Assembly: GCA_964595055.1 (NCBI GenBank)
Contig: CAZQOV010000033.1
Span: forward strand, 1-23,437
Direction of reading: 5' to 3'
DNA: 23,437 bases
Source: CAYRTD01 sp964595055
GTDB lineage: Bacteria > Bacteroidota > Bacteroidia > Bacteroidales > GCA-2748055
Shown: positions 1-9,100 of the stretch, in pieces
Numbering within the stretch: position 1 is the stretch's first letter
How the letters are laid out: every line of letters starts with the position of its first letter
Position numbers and translations under genes: made by a program
Notes under the pieces: model-generated
What the model was told of the DNA's origin: nothing
Seen by the model: only the letters and a program-made list of their open reading frames with translations
Databases searched by the model: none

Positions 1-105
1 GGAATAGCGGTATGGTGTGACTGCTGCTCTTGTGAAGCAGAACCTCGCTGGCTGGAACTTGCCGGGGAACTCGGAATAGACATGAGCGATTACGAGGAAG
101 AGTAA
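1..105 (+). CDS. 3' end of an unidentified gene, Cys-rich C-terminal tail
   Basis: The first frame is open from the window edge to a TAA at 103-105, giving the last 34 residues of a protein. The tail contains a CDCCSC cysteine cluster about 28 residues before the end, followed by an amphipathic stretch (WLELAGELGIDM) and an acidic end (SDYEEE). The cysteine cluster could bind a metal or simply be structural; I do not recognise the family. The gene converges on the fucosidase gene that ends at 225, so it is probably outside the PUL transcription unit. Codons are GC-richer than in the neighbouring PUL genes. It could still be a chance open frame, since only 35 codons are visible. Confidence 0.5.
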   Translation, partial: GIAVWCDCCSCEAEPRWLELAGELGIDMSDYEEE

Positions 106-224
106 TACTGATTTTTTGAGATGCCGGCACAGATAACTATAGTACCAGCCTGTGATACTCAACCTGATTTTCCGATTCAATTTTCCGATGATAAAAATCG
201 GGATGTCCTTGTTATTCTATTGCT
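106..224. other. Convergent intergenic region, no clear terminator
   Basis: This 119-base spacer lies between two converging coding ends, where a bidirectional terminator would be expected. The best structure I find is a weak 5-6 bp stem (CCGAT at 172-176 or 185-189 with ATCGG at 197-201). Neither strand has a proper T-tract after it. I do not call a terminator. Confidence 0.4.
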
Positions 225-1598
225 TTAGTTCAGGAAGACCTCAATCACAGGAATAATCACTTCCGGTTTTTGAACCGGAAGTTCAAATATAAAATAATCC
301 TCTTTCTCATTTTCATTTTTCATCCAGGGACCCTTTTTCTTTCCTCCTTCTTTCACTTCGGCAGCATTATGTAAAAATTGGGCATATGCCACATTTCCTT
401 TCAGTCCTGATATTTTTATTTCTTTAAATGGCCAGTTTACTAAGTGGATATATAACCGGTTCGTGCCGGGATTAAAGGTAAGCAGGTTGCCTGATGGTGC
501 TTTGATATTCTCCGGTGCTGCGGTACACTGATAGATGGACCGGTCATGAAGATGCATCCATTCTCCAATTTCTTTCAGTAGTTCAGACGAGACAGGATCA
601 ATTTCTCCCCTGGCATTGGGTCCGGCATTCAGCAGAAGGTTCCCTCCTTTGCTAACAGTTTCGATAAGCATAGCTATTAATTGATCTGAAGTTTTCCACT
701 CCGCGTTTTCTTCATTAACATAAGACCACTTTCCGGAAATTGTCTGACAGGTTTCCCAGGGCACTCTTTCACCTTTGTAAAGGACCCATTCATCCGGCAT
801 AAATTGCTCGGGGGTCCTGAAATCCCATCCTCCTTCAACATCCATGAGATCAAGCCTGTCATTGATTAAACATTGAGGTTGCAATTCCCGCACTATATTC
901 AGAAGCTCAATAGAATTCCAGTCATTTCGCCCTTTTCCCGCATAACCTTCCTGAGGTACGAACGAGAAATCAAAAAAGAGGTGATCGATCTTTCCGTAAT
1001 TGGTTAACAGTTCTCTCAACTGGTTTTGCATATATTCCTGGTAGATACTCATATCCCGTTCTGTATCTTGTGATACATAATCCGGATCATCCCTCAGTGG
1101 GTGTTTATGGTCGGTTGTATATTCGGGGTGATGCCAGTCGATCATAGAGTAATAGAATCCAATCCGGATCCCCATATCGCGAAATGCTTTAACGACTTCA
1201 CCAATAAGATCCTTCCCGTAAGGAGTATTGGTGATTTTATAATCGGTGTATTTACTATCCCAGAGACAGAAGCCATCATGATGCTTGGTGGTTATAACCA
1301 TATATTTCATTCCTGCCTGTTTTGCTGTTTTTGCCCATTCCTCAGCATCCATCAGATCGGGGTTAAAGTGATCGAAGTATTGCTGGTATTCCTCATTGTT
1401 CAGTTTATGTTTGCTTTTATACCAGGCGTGTTCTGCCGGCATTGCATACAGCCCAAAGTGGATGAACATACCAAAGCGTGCATCTGTCCACCATTCCATT
1501 CTTTCTTCTTTTTCCCGTGGTGTTTCAGAGAATACCTGCTGGCCATGGGAATTATTTACAATAAGGAATGCTATTATCAGCCCAAATAATCTTTTCAT
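225..1598 (-). CDS. GH29 alpha-L-fucosidase, secreted
   Basis: A 457-residue exo-alpha-L-fucosidase of glycoside hydrolase family 29, which removes terminal L-fucose from glycans by a retaining mechanism. A signal peptide covers residues 1-20 (ending NSHGQ) with no lipobox, so the product is probably periplasmic. The catalytic barrel shows the family hallmarks: RFGMFIHFG (41-49), TTKHHDGFCLWDS (103-115), GFYYSMIDW (147-155) and KIDHLFFDF (203-211). D210 is the expected nucleophile; E282 in PWETCQTIS is a possible acid/base, by inference. SKGGNLLLNAGP (316-327) closes the barrel and a small beta-sandwich follows. Length is normal for GH29. It is the last gene of the minus-strand cluster, 79 bases after the TIM-barrel lipoprotein gene, in a spacer that may hold its own promoter. 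It is the clearest indication that the target glycan carries fucose. Natural substrate and linkage cannot be read from the sequence. Confidence 0.93.
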   Translation of the reverse strand: MKRLFGLIIAFLIVNNSHGQQVFSETPREKEERMEWWTDARFGMFIHFGLYAMPAEHAWYKSKHKLNNEEYQQYFDHFNPDLMDAEEWAKTAKQAGMKYMVITTKHHDGFCLWDSKYTDYKITNTPYGKDLIGEVVKAFRDMGIRIGFYYSMIDWHHPEYTTDHKHPLRDDPDYVSQDTERDMSIYQEYMQNQLRELLTNYGKIDHLFFDFSFVPQEGYAGKGRNDWNSIELLNIVRELQPQCLINDRLDLMDVEGGWDFRTPEQFMPDEWVLYKGERVPWETCQTISGKWSYVNEENAEWKTSDQLIAMLIETVSKGGNLLLNAGPNARGEIDPVSSELLKEIGEWMHLHDRSIYQCTAAPENIKAPSGNLLTFNPGTNRLYIHLVNWPFKEIKISGLKGNVAYAQFLHNAAEVKEGGKKKGPWMKNENEKEDYFIFELPVQKPEVIIPVIEVFLN

Positions 1599-1633
1599 AT
1601 TTTTATGATTGTTTCGTGATATTCATATCAAGG

Positions 1634-1666
1634 AAAACATAAAAGAGAATAAAGCAATTATGTCAA
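1634..1666 (-). promoter_or_regulatory. Candidate Bacteroidota-type promoter upstream of the fucosidase gene
   Basis: Read on the minus strand, TTGACA (1661-1666) is followed after 19 bases by TATGTTTT (1634-1641). The second box matches the Bacteroides -7 consensus TAnnTTTG at seven of eight positions, and the spacing suits a -33 TTG element. It sits in the 79-base spacer just before the GH29 start, so the fucosidase might be transcribed separately from the operon. AT-rich spacers yield such matches by chance. Confidence 0.3.
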
Positions 1667-1677
1667 CCTGAACTGAA

Positions 1678-3087
1678 TTATTTTCTGCTCAATGTAATCG
1701 CCCATTTTGTTAATGAATCCGGGTTGGAGATTTCAATCATCCCGTTTCCGTCAATAGTATAAACAGAATCGCATTCACCTTTTTTCACATTGATCCATTT
1801 CATTTCGTATTGTGAATTCTGCCCGGGCAGATTCAATTTTACTGATGCTTTTCCTGGCAGATATATACCGTAAACATTTCCTGTATCTGCCATTAAATAG
1901 GCTTCATTTTCAGTTCTTTCAATTAAAAGCTCTGTACCCGGAGCTGCCTCCCATGGAATGATATCCTCCAGAAACAATCCCATGGCTTTCAGGGAATTGA
2001 TGGAATATTCACACCATCCCAACCCAAAAACTCCTTTTTCATCTCTATGAAAACGGCTCGAAGCGCAGCCCCCGAGTATATTTCTCCAGAAACGATCTAT
2101 TGCTTCCTCATCCTTACCCGGCCATTTTACTATGGAGTCTGTTTTACCATATATTTTTACAGAATTTATAGGTTTCGGTTCAGCAAGTAGTTCGTTTCTG
2201 ATAAACTGCAGGTTATCCCAGTTTTGCTGCCCGCTTTTTGCAGAATTCTGGGAAGATTCGAAATAAGAGAAGTATTCCGGGTGCAAATAGCTATGCTTAT
2301 GCTGATCATCTTTCAAATCCGGAGCCCAGAACATTTCCGTAACAAACACATCGACATTTAACTTCTCTGCTTCATTTTTTATGTATTCCGCCCAGTACCA
2401 GCTCCAGTATTGAGACTGTGCATGCTGGATCTCATTGGTAATGCAATAAAGGACATTAGGCATAGAGAGTGTATAGGACAGAATTTTATCTACAAAATTC
2501 TGCTGATAGCCAAGCACTATTGAATCATTGAGTACTTTGGGTATAGTATTGAAAAAGGGATGGAAATCTTTTGCATATTCCGGAACCTTCCTGCTTAATT
2601 TGGTATCTTCATAACTAAAATTCACATTTTGATCCGGATTCCAGGGGCTTGCATCCCATTTTTCCCGGGTGAAAAAATCATGTGTAGCCCAGATCTCAAT
2701 CTGTACAATAATGTCTCTTTCATAAGCCCAGTTAAGCAAATTTGAAAAACGTTGCCAGTATTCGTTATTCCACTGATTCAGATCGTATTTGCCTTCTGTT
2801 TTCATGAAGGCCCGAACTTCGTATCCGTTAACCAGGCGTTCACTCATGGTATTCCTGACATAATTTGTCCCGGCTTTTGATATCTCATCCAGGTGTTCCT
2901 TAAGATCCGGGATTTGAAACAAGTTATCATCTTTTGATGCACCGATCAGAAGGATCGGTTTTCCTTTATATTGCCAGTAGAACTGATTTCCGGAATAGGG
3001 TTTGATCCTGGCCTGGTTTTTCTCCTGCAGAGTTTGATTACAGGAGATTATTAATAGGATAACGATGAGAACAGGTAGCTTTCTCAT
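1678..3087 (-). CDS. TIM-barrel glycosidase-like lipoprotein (clan GH-A-like)
   Basis: A 469-residue protein with a lipoprotein signal (LIISC, Cys16), so it is membrane-anchored. The pattern of strands suggests a (beta/alpha)8 barrel related to the DUF4038/GH5/GH140-like group: PILLIGAS (44-51), TNYVRNTMS (74-82), IIVQIEIWATHDFF (126-139), VLYCITNEI (212-220), VFVTEMFW (247-254), KPINSVKIYG (305-314), then a C-terminal beta domain from about 385 (ELLIERTENEAYLM onward). N218-E219 fits the Asn-Glu acid/base motif at the end of strand 4. At the expected strand-7 nucleophile site, PINSVKIYG has no glutamate, so either the fold assignment is off, the nucleophile lies elsewhere, or the protein only binds sugar. 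Its start lies 6 bases after the stop of the beta-helix gene, implying co-transcription. The family assignment is from pattern recognition only. Confidence 0.6.
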   Translation of the reverse strand: MRKLPVLIVILLIISCNQTLQEKNQARIKPYSGNQFYWQYKGKPILLIGASKDDNLFQIPDLKEHLDEISKAGTNYVRNTMSERLVNGYEVRAFMKTEGKYDLNQWNNEYWQRFSNLLNWAYERDIIVQIEIWATHDFFTREKWDASPWNPDQNVNFSYEDTKLSRKVPEYAKDFHPFFNTIPKVLNDSIVLGYQQNFVDKILSYTLSMPNVLYCITNEIQHAQSQYWSWYWAEYIKNEAEKLNVDVFVTEMFWAPDLKDDQHKHSYLHPEYFSYFESSQNSAKSGQQNWDNLQFIRNELLAEPKPINSVKIYGKTDSIVKWPGKDEEAIDRFWRNILGGCASSRFHRDEKGVFGLGWCEYSINSLKAMGLFLEDIIPWEAAPGTELLIERTENEAYLMADTGNVYGIYLPGKASVKLNLPGQNSQYEMKWINVKKGECDSVYTIDGNGMIEISNPDSLTKWAITLSRK

Positions 3088-3093
3088 AGTATT

Positions 3094-6021
3094 TTATTTT
3101 TTCATTATTTTTCTAACCAGCATATTTTCTTCAGTTTGGATATAAAGAAAGTAAAATCCCGGTTCCAGGGATGATACATCAATATTTTCCCGGCCATTTT
3201 CAATTTTAACAACTTGTTTTCCTGAGGCATTGATAATGGAGATTTCTTTCATTTGGATACTTGTATTGATAATCAAAGTATTTCCCACAGGATTCGGATA
3301 TACGTTCAGGTAGCTTTCCAATTCACGATCTTCCTTTTTTGTAGTCAGGTTAATTAATTCCTGAAGTGCAGCTATTGAGGAAAGATCTTCTTTTGACGCA
3401 TTTGCAATAGCGGTTTTATAATACTCCAATCTGTCGGAACGGAAAGTTACCCCACAATCCATTAATAGCTCAATTGACAATCCGGATGCATCATCGTTTT
3501 CTGCGAATTCACGAATAATGGCAAATGCATTGGCTACAACTATGGCATCCTGAAGAACACTCACATCCGGGAATCCTTCAAACTCTGCAACTACAATTTT
3601 ATATTCTTCCAGGTTTTCTGAAATAATATCCTGTCCGCCTGCATTTTGCATTTGAGATATAGTGAGACTGGATGCATCGTCATTCTTCGCATAACTATCT
3701 ATCAGCATAAGGGCGTCATCATTTGACAGGAGTGAGGATATCCATAATTCCCATGCATCGACATTCATTGCATTGTCCTGATCATCCTTGAATGGTTTTT
3801 CAACTGCATCGTGTGTCCAGGTGTTGTTGTTGTAAGCAATATCAGCTCCCCCGAAAAAGGTTTGCATGTAATCGGAATGGCTGAAATGCCAGAAGGGCTG
3901 GTAGCCAGGGTTTGTATAATGCATCCAGTAAGGAATTCTCTTTTCATATTTTTCCTGCCATTCAGGATTGTCTTCTGCATGTATGGTGCAATTTTTTATT
4001 ACCCAGTTATTCGGAGTTTTATCCCATACCCTTCCATCAAATTGTTTTGTCCAGTTCACATCTGTGAAATCCCGGTGGTCCCGGTAAACGGCGAACTGAA
4101 TGGTATTTCCTTTGATAAGACAATTATCGAAAGTAACATCATGGGAACTATGGCATCGAATTCCCGGTGTATTGTGTCTGATTATTGAATTCTTAATCAT
4201 TATATCACTGGAAATTTCAATAAGCATTCCGGGTCCGTAATTATCTTCCACCGTGCAGTTATCCCATACTGCGCCAATAATTTCCAGGTCAGTCCATAGC
4301 CCCGGGCACATATTTCCAATTGATTTATGATTTACCAGTTCAATGTTACGTGTATGATGAAATTTTACTCCTCCTACTGCATAACTATGGAAATTACCCT
4401 GTGCTCCTCTCCAGTTATTATATGAAGTCTCGTTATCTGCCCAGTACGTATCTTGCAATCCCCAGGTGGTAATTCCCGATCCCCCATTATTACTGAATGT
4501 ACTATTGGTTAATTTCAGGTTTTTAATGTCTCTACCTGCATTCATTCCCACTCCGTTATTCCATCTGACAATACAATTATCAATCAGAACCTTCCATCCA
4601 CTTATCTTTAGGGCGCTCTCAGACAGACGCATATTTGCATGTTCAAAAACCAGGTTTCGAAGAACGACTTTGTCTTTATCCATGGGAACTGTAAACAGTC
4701 TTTTCGGGGGCCAGGGGAGATCTTCCCCGTCACCATGAAGACTGATCTCTTTATCTACAGTTGTGAAATTTATGGAATCTGCTACTTTCACATAAACCAG
4801 GTCATTTTCATTATCCACATAAAAACTGTTGGTTTTCAAATCTGCCTGCTTCATTACCTGCTCCATCCAGTATCCACCAACAAATATCATTTCTCTTTGA
4901 TGAGCAATTTCCGGATCGGGACCATGTTCACCCCAGGGTTTATCCGGGACAATATTCCAGGTCCAGGACCGTGAATAGGTATTGTTACCTTCTGATGACC
5001 ATCCATCGTTGACTATCTCAGAACCGCTTATAATTACTTTTCCTTTTTCGGTTCCTTCAATAACGAGTTCAGTATTCAGGAAACTGTTCGCATTTCCTTT
5101 TAAAACAGGATAAAGCCCATACTCCCTATAGGTACCCGGGTAGATAAGGATTTTCGTAGCTTTTCCTGCGCCAAGGCTGTCCGAAGCTATATCCAGGGCT
5201 TTAAATATGGTCTTCAAAGGAAGGTTTTCATTGTCTCCAGGATTGGAATCGCTGGCATCCGGATGGTTCTTGTCGACATACAAAGTTACTTCCACCTTAG
5301 ACTCATCTATTTCATAAGCATCATGTTCAGGGGGTAGGTATGAATTTTCCACTTTAACAGTGGAACCGTCAGGGTTTAATTTTAAAATTCCAAATATTTG
5401 TGTGTTCTGCCAGGCGTTATTTTCCGGGGAAGACCAGGCATAAATATAATTTTTAGTCGAACTATTATCATTATCTGTAACCAAAATGTCGAAACCTATT
5501 TCTACGCCCTCCGCAGCAGAGAAGCTTTCCGAAGTCAATGAATTCCAGGGGAAGCGCATTTCAAACCGGTAGCCCTCGGAAGTTTGTTTATAGGAAAATT
5601 CAATATCATCGGCAATCACTCCTCTTTTTGAGTTTATCGTATCAACCCCGGGTATAAACCTGATCTGATCATCGTCTATCCCATCATATTGAGAAAGTTT
5701 TGAATTATTTATATCGAAATATACTTCCAAATTATCATTCTGATGATCAGGAGAACTGATCCCATTGAAAATAACATCGTCTACTACTTCAACAAGCAAA
5801 TAAAAATTATTTTCATCCCATAGGCTTCTGAAAGAGGCGCTTATGTCTTCAGCATCGGGAATAGGGCCAAGATTATTTTTTATGAGCTTGGTTAAAGGAT
5901 AGGAAGGAGTAGTATTCCATATTTCATCTATTTCACCGTCGATATCGGGGGGAGTGAATTGCCCTTTCAAATTTGACGATAAGGCTGCCAGAACTACGAG
6001 GATAATGTAAAAGTGTCTCAT
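3094..6021 (-). CDS. T9SS-exported parallel beta-helix protein with N-terminal CBM9-like domain
   Basis: A 975-residue surface or secreted protein. Order of parts: signal peptide (1-20); CBM9-like sugar-binding domain (about 22-216), with the typical PPDIDGEIDEIW opening and GFDILVTDND near its end; DUF1565-like start of a right-handed parallel beta-helix (LYVDKNHPDASDSNPGD, 247-263, then PLKTIFKAL and IYPGTYRE); a long helix with Asn-rich turns (about 450-735); two 62-residue helical repeats (769-892); and a C-terminal sorting domain (about 903-975) with YPNPVGN and GFYFLYI, typical of T9SS cargo. Similar beta-helices occur in polysaccharide lyases and in families such as GH82, GH120 and GH141; I cannot assign one. 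In a fucose- and sulfate-directed locus it is the best candidate for the backbone-cutting enzyme, which is inference. It is followed 6 bases later by the TIM-barrel lipoprotein gene. Confidence 0.8.
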   Translation of the reverse strand: MRHFYIILVVLAALSSNLKGQFTPPDIDGEIDEIWNTTPSYPLTKLIKNNLGPIPDAEDISASFRSLWDENNFYLLVEVVDDVIFNGISSPDHQNDNLEVYFDINNSKLSQYDGIDDDQIRFIPGVDTINSKRGVIADDIEFSYKQTSEGYRFEMRFPWNSLTSESFSAAEGVEIGFDILVTDNDNSSTKNYIYAWSSPENNAWQNTQIFGILKLNPDGSTVKVENSYLPPEHDAYEIDESKVEVTLYVDKNHPDASDSNPGDNENLPLKTIFKALDIASDSLGAGKATKILIYPGTYREYGLYPVLKGNANSFLNTELVIEGTEKGKVIISGSEIVNDGWSSEGNNTYSRSWTWNIVPDKPWGEHGPDPEIAHQREMIFVGGYWMEQVMKQADLKTNSFYVDNENDLVYVKVADSINFTTVDKEISLHGDGEDLPWPPKRLFTVPMDKDKVVLRNLVFEHANMRLSESALKISGWKVLIDNCIVRWNNGVGMNAGRDIKNLKLTNSTFSNNGGSGITTWGLQDTYWADNETSYNNWRGAQGNFHSYAVGGVKFHHTRNIELVNHKSIGNMCPGLWTDLEIIGAVWDNCTVEDNYGPGMLIEISSDIMIKNSIIRHNTPGIRCHSSHDVTFDNCLIKGNTIQFAVYRDHRDFTDVNWTKQFDGRVWDKTPNNWVIKNCTIHAEDNPEWQEKYEKRIPYWMHYTNPGYQPFWHFSHSDYMQTFFGGADIAYNNNTWTHDAVEKPFKDDQDNAMNVDAWELWISSLLSNDDALMLIDSYAKNDDASSLTISQMQNAGGQDIISENLEEYKIVVAEFEGFPDVSVLQDAIVVANAFAIIREFAENDDASGLSIELLMDCGVTFRSDRLEYYKTAIANASKEDLSSIAALQELINLTTKKEDRELESYLNVYPNPVGNTLIINTSIQMKEISIINASGKQVVKIENGRENIDVSSLEPGFYFLYIQTEENMLVRKIMKK
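3346..3717 (-). repeat. Two tandem 62-residue helical repeats within the beta-helix protein
   Basis: Residues 769-830 and 831-892 align as two copies of one unit: a short helix ending in A(K/E)NDDAS, then L(T/S)I, a Gly-containing turn, LE(E/Y)YK with hydrophobic spacing, and an LQ-containing helix. The copies are clearly diverged in protein and DNA. They form a helical spacer between the beta-helix and the T9SS sorting domain. Confidence 0.65.
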
Positions 6022-6080
6022 AGATATTTATTGAATTTATTTGCAATTGGGAAAAGGAGGCTGTTAAAGAGTTAAACTAA

Positions 6081-6180
6081 NNNNNNNNNNNNNNNNNNNN
6101 NNNNNNNNNNNNNNNNNNNNNNNNNNNNNNNNNNNNNNNNNNNNNNNNNNNNNNNNNNNNNNNNNNNNNNNNNNNNNNNN
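6081..6180. other. Scaffold gap of 100 N, intergenic
   Basis: A run of exactly 100 N lies in the spacer between the modular CBM/Big2 gene (ends 6200) and the beta-helix gene (starts 6021). The flanks show no shared sequence that would allow merging. True size is unknown, so a small gene or promoter could be missing here. Confidence 0.95.
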
Positions 6181-6199
6181 CCATCTTACTAACTAAAAA

Positions 6200-9100
6200 C
6201 TATTGCTTTAAGAACCGAACCCTGCTAACATTTCCGTTATTGAAAGAAACTTTAAGGATATAAATACCCTCATTCATATAACCGACTTCCATTTCAGCCT
6301 TGAGTGAGTTGATTTCGAGGGACTTTAAAAGATGACCGGTCATATCATAAAGATCAATCCTGGTAATTTGCTTATTACTGTTGCTTTCAAAATATATCCG
6401 TTCTCCTGCAGGATTTGGATATAAAATAAGACCTGTTGAGTTATAATCTTCAACTGATGTTGGGATCACGGTAAAATTAGCTTTGATTTGCAGGCCCTTA
6501 TCTTCTGTAGTAACACTAACAGCAGCTTCACCCGGACCAACTGCAGTAACCAGACCGGTATTATCAACCGTAACAACAGTTTCATCTTCGGACGCCCATG
6601 TTACATTTGGATTACTTGCAGTTTCAGGAATAATCGTAGCTACGAGCTGGTAGGTTTCTCCCTCAACCAGGGATTCCTCTCTTGTGTTCAGGCTAACTTT
6701 TCTCACACGCGTAATAACCGTAATTGCTGCGGTAGCCGTGTAGTTTCCTTCAACACTGGTAGCGATAATATCCACTGTTCCATTTCCAACTGCAGTCACT
6801 TTTCCTGTGGAATCTACCGTAGCAATACTTTCGTCTTCACTCGACCATGTTATCCCCTGTTCTGTTGCGTTAGGAGGATCGAAAATTACCTGCAGGGAAG
6901 CCGGAGCTCCTCCAACTTCGATCGTTTCTTCAGTACTGTTAAGGCTTATCCCCTGAAGGGTCGTATATTCACTGATTACTTCAATTTCAGCAACTGCTTT
7001 AAAACCTCTGAAATCCGAAATGGCAAATATATTTGCTTTACCTCCGGCAACACCGGTAACAATTCCTTCATTATCGACAGTTGCAACGGCATTATTTGAA
7101 CTGTACCAGTCGATTTTGTGATTTGCAGGTTTTGCAGGATCAAAGATCAGATCCAGTTCAACTGTTTCATCAGAACTGATGGTAAATTGCTCTTCCATAA
7201 AGCTGATGCCTGCCAGCGGTACTTCTTCAACAGTCAGTAAAACGCTATCTTTAAGTCCCCAGGGCATTGCTTCTGCATATAACCATGTTTGACCTCCTCC
7301 GCTGGTCATAATCTGTCCGTCGGAATTTACTGTTGCAACCGAATCATATTCTGAACTCCACTGGATGAATGAAATGCTTGCATTTGCCGGGGTAAACTCC
7401 GGACTCAGAATAAATTCTTCATCTCCCTTCATCGTGATATTTTCTTCAACAATATTCATGTCAGTCATTTCCACCATAGGAGATTTGATAATTCTCACAT
7501 CATCGATCATAAAGTCATAGGCAGGGGCATCTGGTGATTCATCGCCGCTGTAGCCAATCCACCAGAATAACTCCTGTTCTTCTGAAGCCTGGTTCCATAC
7601 AAAGGTGAAGGGACCGTACTCCTCGGCTTCCGTGCCGGTAAAGAAATAGTTGTCGTTAAATGCTTTGGCAGGTCTCTGGACGAAGCCTGTCCATTTTTCC
7701 ATGGAGGATTTGGCAGTATAGTAAACCTGGTAGGTATACCCGCTGTCGGCCTGGAACTTATATCTTGCCTGGGCTCTCCACATTCCGGTGTTTCCGGCAG
7801 CCGCATGTGAAAGAACAACAGAGCTGTCTCCATTGAGAGCGAGTTCACCGCCTTCTATACCGATTGTAGATCCTGTTTCCGTTTCATTAATAACAAAACT
7901 CCAGAGGGTATCCCCCTGTTCTGCATCACCGTTANNNNNNNNNNNNNNNNNNNNNNNNNNNNNNNNNNNNNNNNNNNNNNNNNNNNNNNNNNNNNNNNNN
8001 NNNNNNNNNNNNNNNNNNNNNNNNNNNNNNNNNNCGTTTCATTAATAACAAAACTCCAGAGGGTATCCCCCTGTTCTGCATCACCGTTATAGGCGGTATT
8101 TGGAGCAACAGTTACCTTGATTGAATCTTTGAATTCGGGGTATGCTTTGGCTTCAGCAATGATGTAGGCGTCACCTTCCCCGATTCCGTTAATCTGTCCC
8201 TGATCGTCTACTTTTACGACTGCCTCGTCGCGTGATATCCAGTTGAACAGGGGTTGAGCTCCTTCAGGAGAGATTACTGCGGTAAGTGAGGTGATATCTC
8301 CTACTCCGATTTCCTGATCCTCCTGAACGATTTCTACACCTTCTGCATCCACATTGGGAGATTTGATAATTCTCACATCATCGATCATAAAGTCATAGGC
8401 AGGGGCATCTGGTGATTCATCGCCGCTGTAGCCAATCCACCAGAATAACTCCTGTTCTTCTGAAGCCTGGTTCCATACAAAGGTGAAGGGACCGTACTCC
8501 TCGGCTTCCGTGCCGGTAAAGAAATAGTTGTCGTTAAATGCTTTGGCAGGTCTCTGGACGAAGCCTGTCCATTTTTCCATGGAGGATTTGGCAGTATAGT
8601 AAACCTGGTAGGTATACCCGCTGTCGGCCTGGAACTTATATCTTGCCTGGGCTCTCCACATTCCGGTGTTTCCGGCAGCCGCATGTGAAAGAACAACAGA
8701 GCTGTCTCCATTGAGAGCGAGTTCACCGCCTTCTATACCGATTGTAGATCCTGTTTCCGTTTCATTAATAACAAAACTCCAGAGGGTATCCCCCTGTTCT
8801 GCATCACCGTTAACTGCGACATCCGGGGATACTTTAACAAGAATTGAATCGGCATAATCGGGAAAAAACTTTGATTTTGCAACCACATAAACCTCACCTT
8901 CGCCGGTACCGGTTATTTTACCATCTTCGACTGTGGCAATAGATTCATCCCGGGAAATCCACTCGTACACAGGATCTGCATCGACAGGTAACATCTGAGC
9001 GGATATCATTTCTGAGAATCCCTGGCTGATTGTTATGGATTGATCCTGGATCGTAACACTGGACGGTTCAACTGCCTCTTTTTTTATTAGTTGCACATCG

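Noticed and set aside
172..201. Terminator between the converging genes at the left edge
   Set aside because: Stem of only 5-6 bp and no T-tract on either strand.
1101..1589. Plus-strand 162-residue open frame inside the fucosidase gene
   Set aside because: It lies opposite a strongly supported GH29 gene and has a Cys/Phe-rich composition typical of an antisense reading.
6488..7099. Plus-strand 203-residue open frame opposite the Big2 domains
   Set aside because: Ser/Asn/Cys-rich antisense reading of repeated Ig-like domains, with no domain of its own.
7507..8726. Two identical 113-residue Pro-rich minus-strand open frames (7507-7848 and 8385-8726)
   Set aside because: They are alternative-frame readings of the duplicated CBM module; their identity only reflects the DNA repeat.
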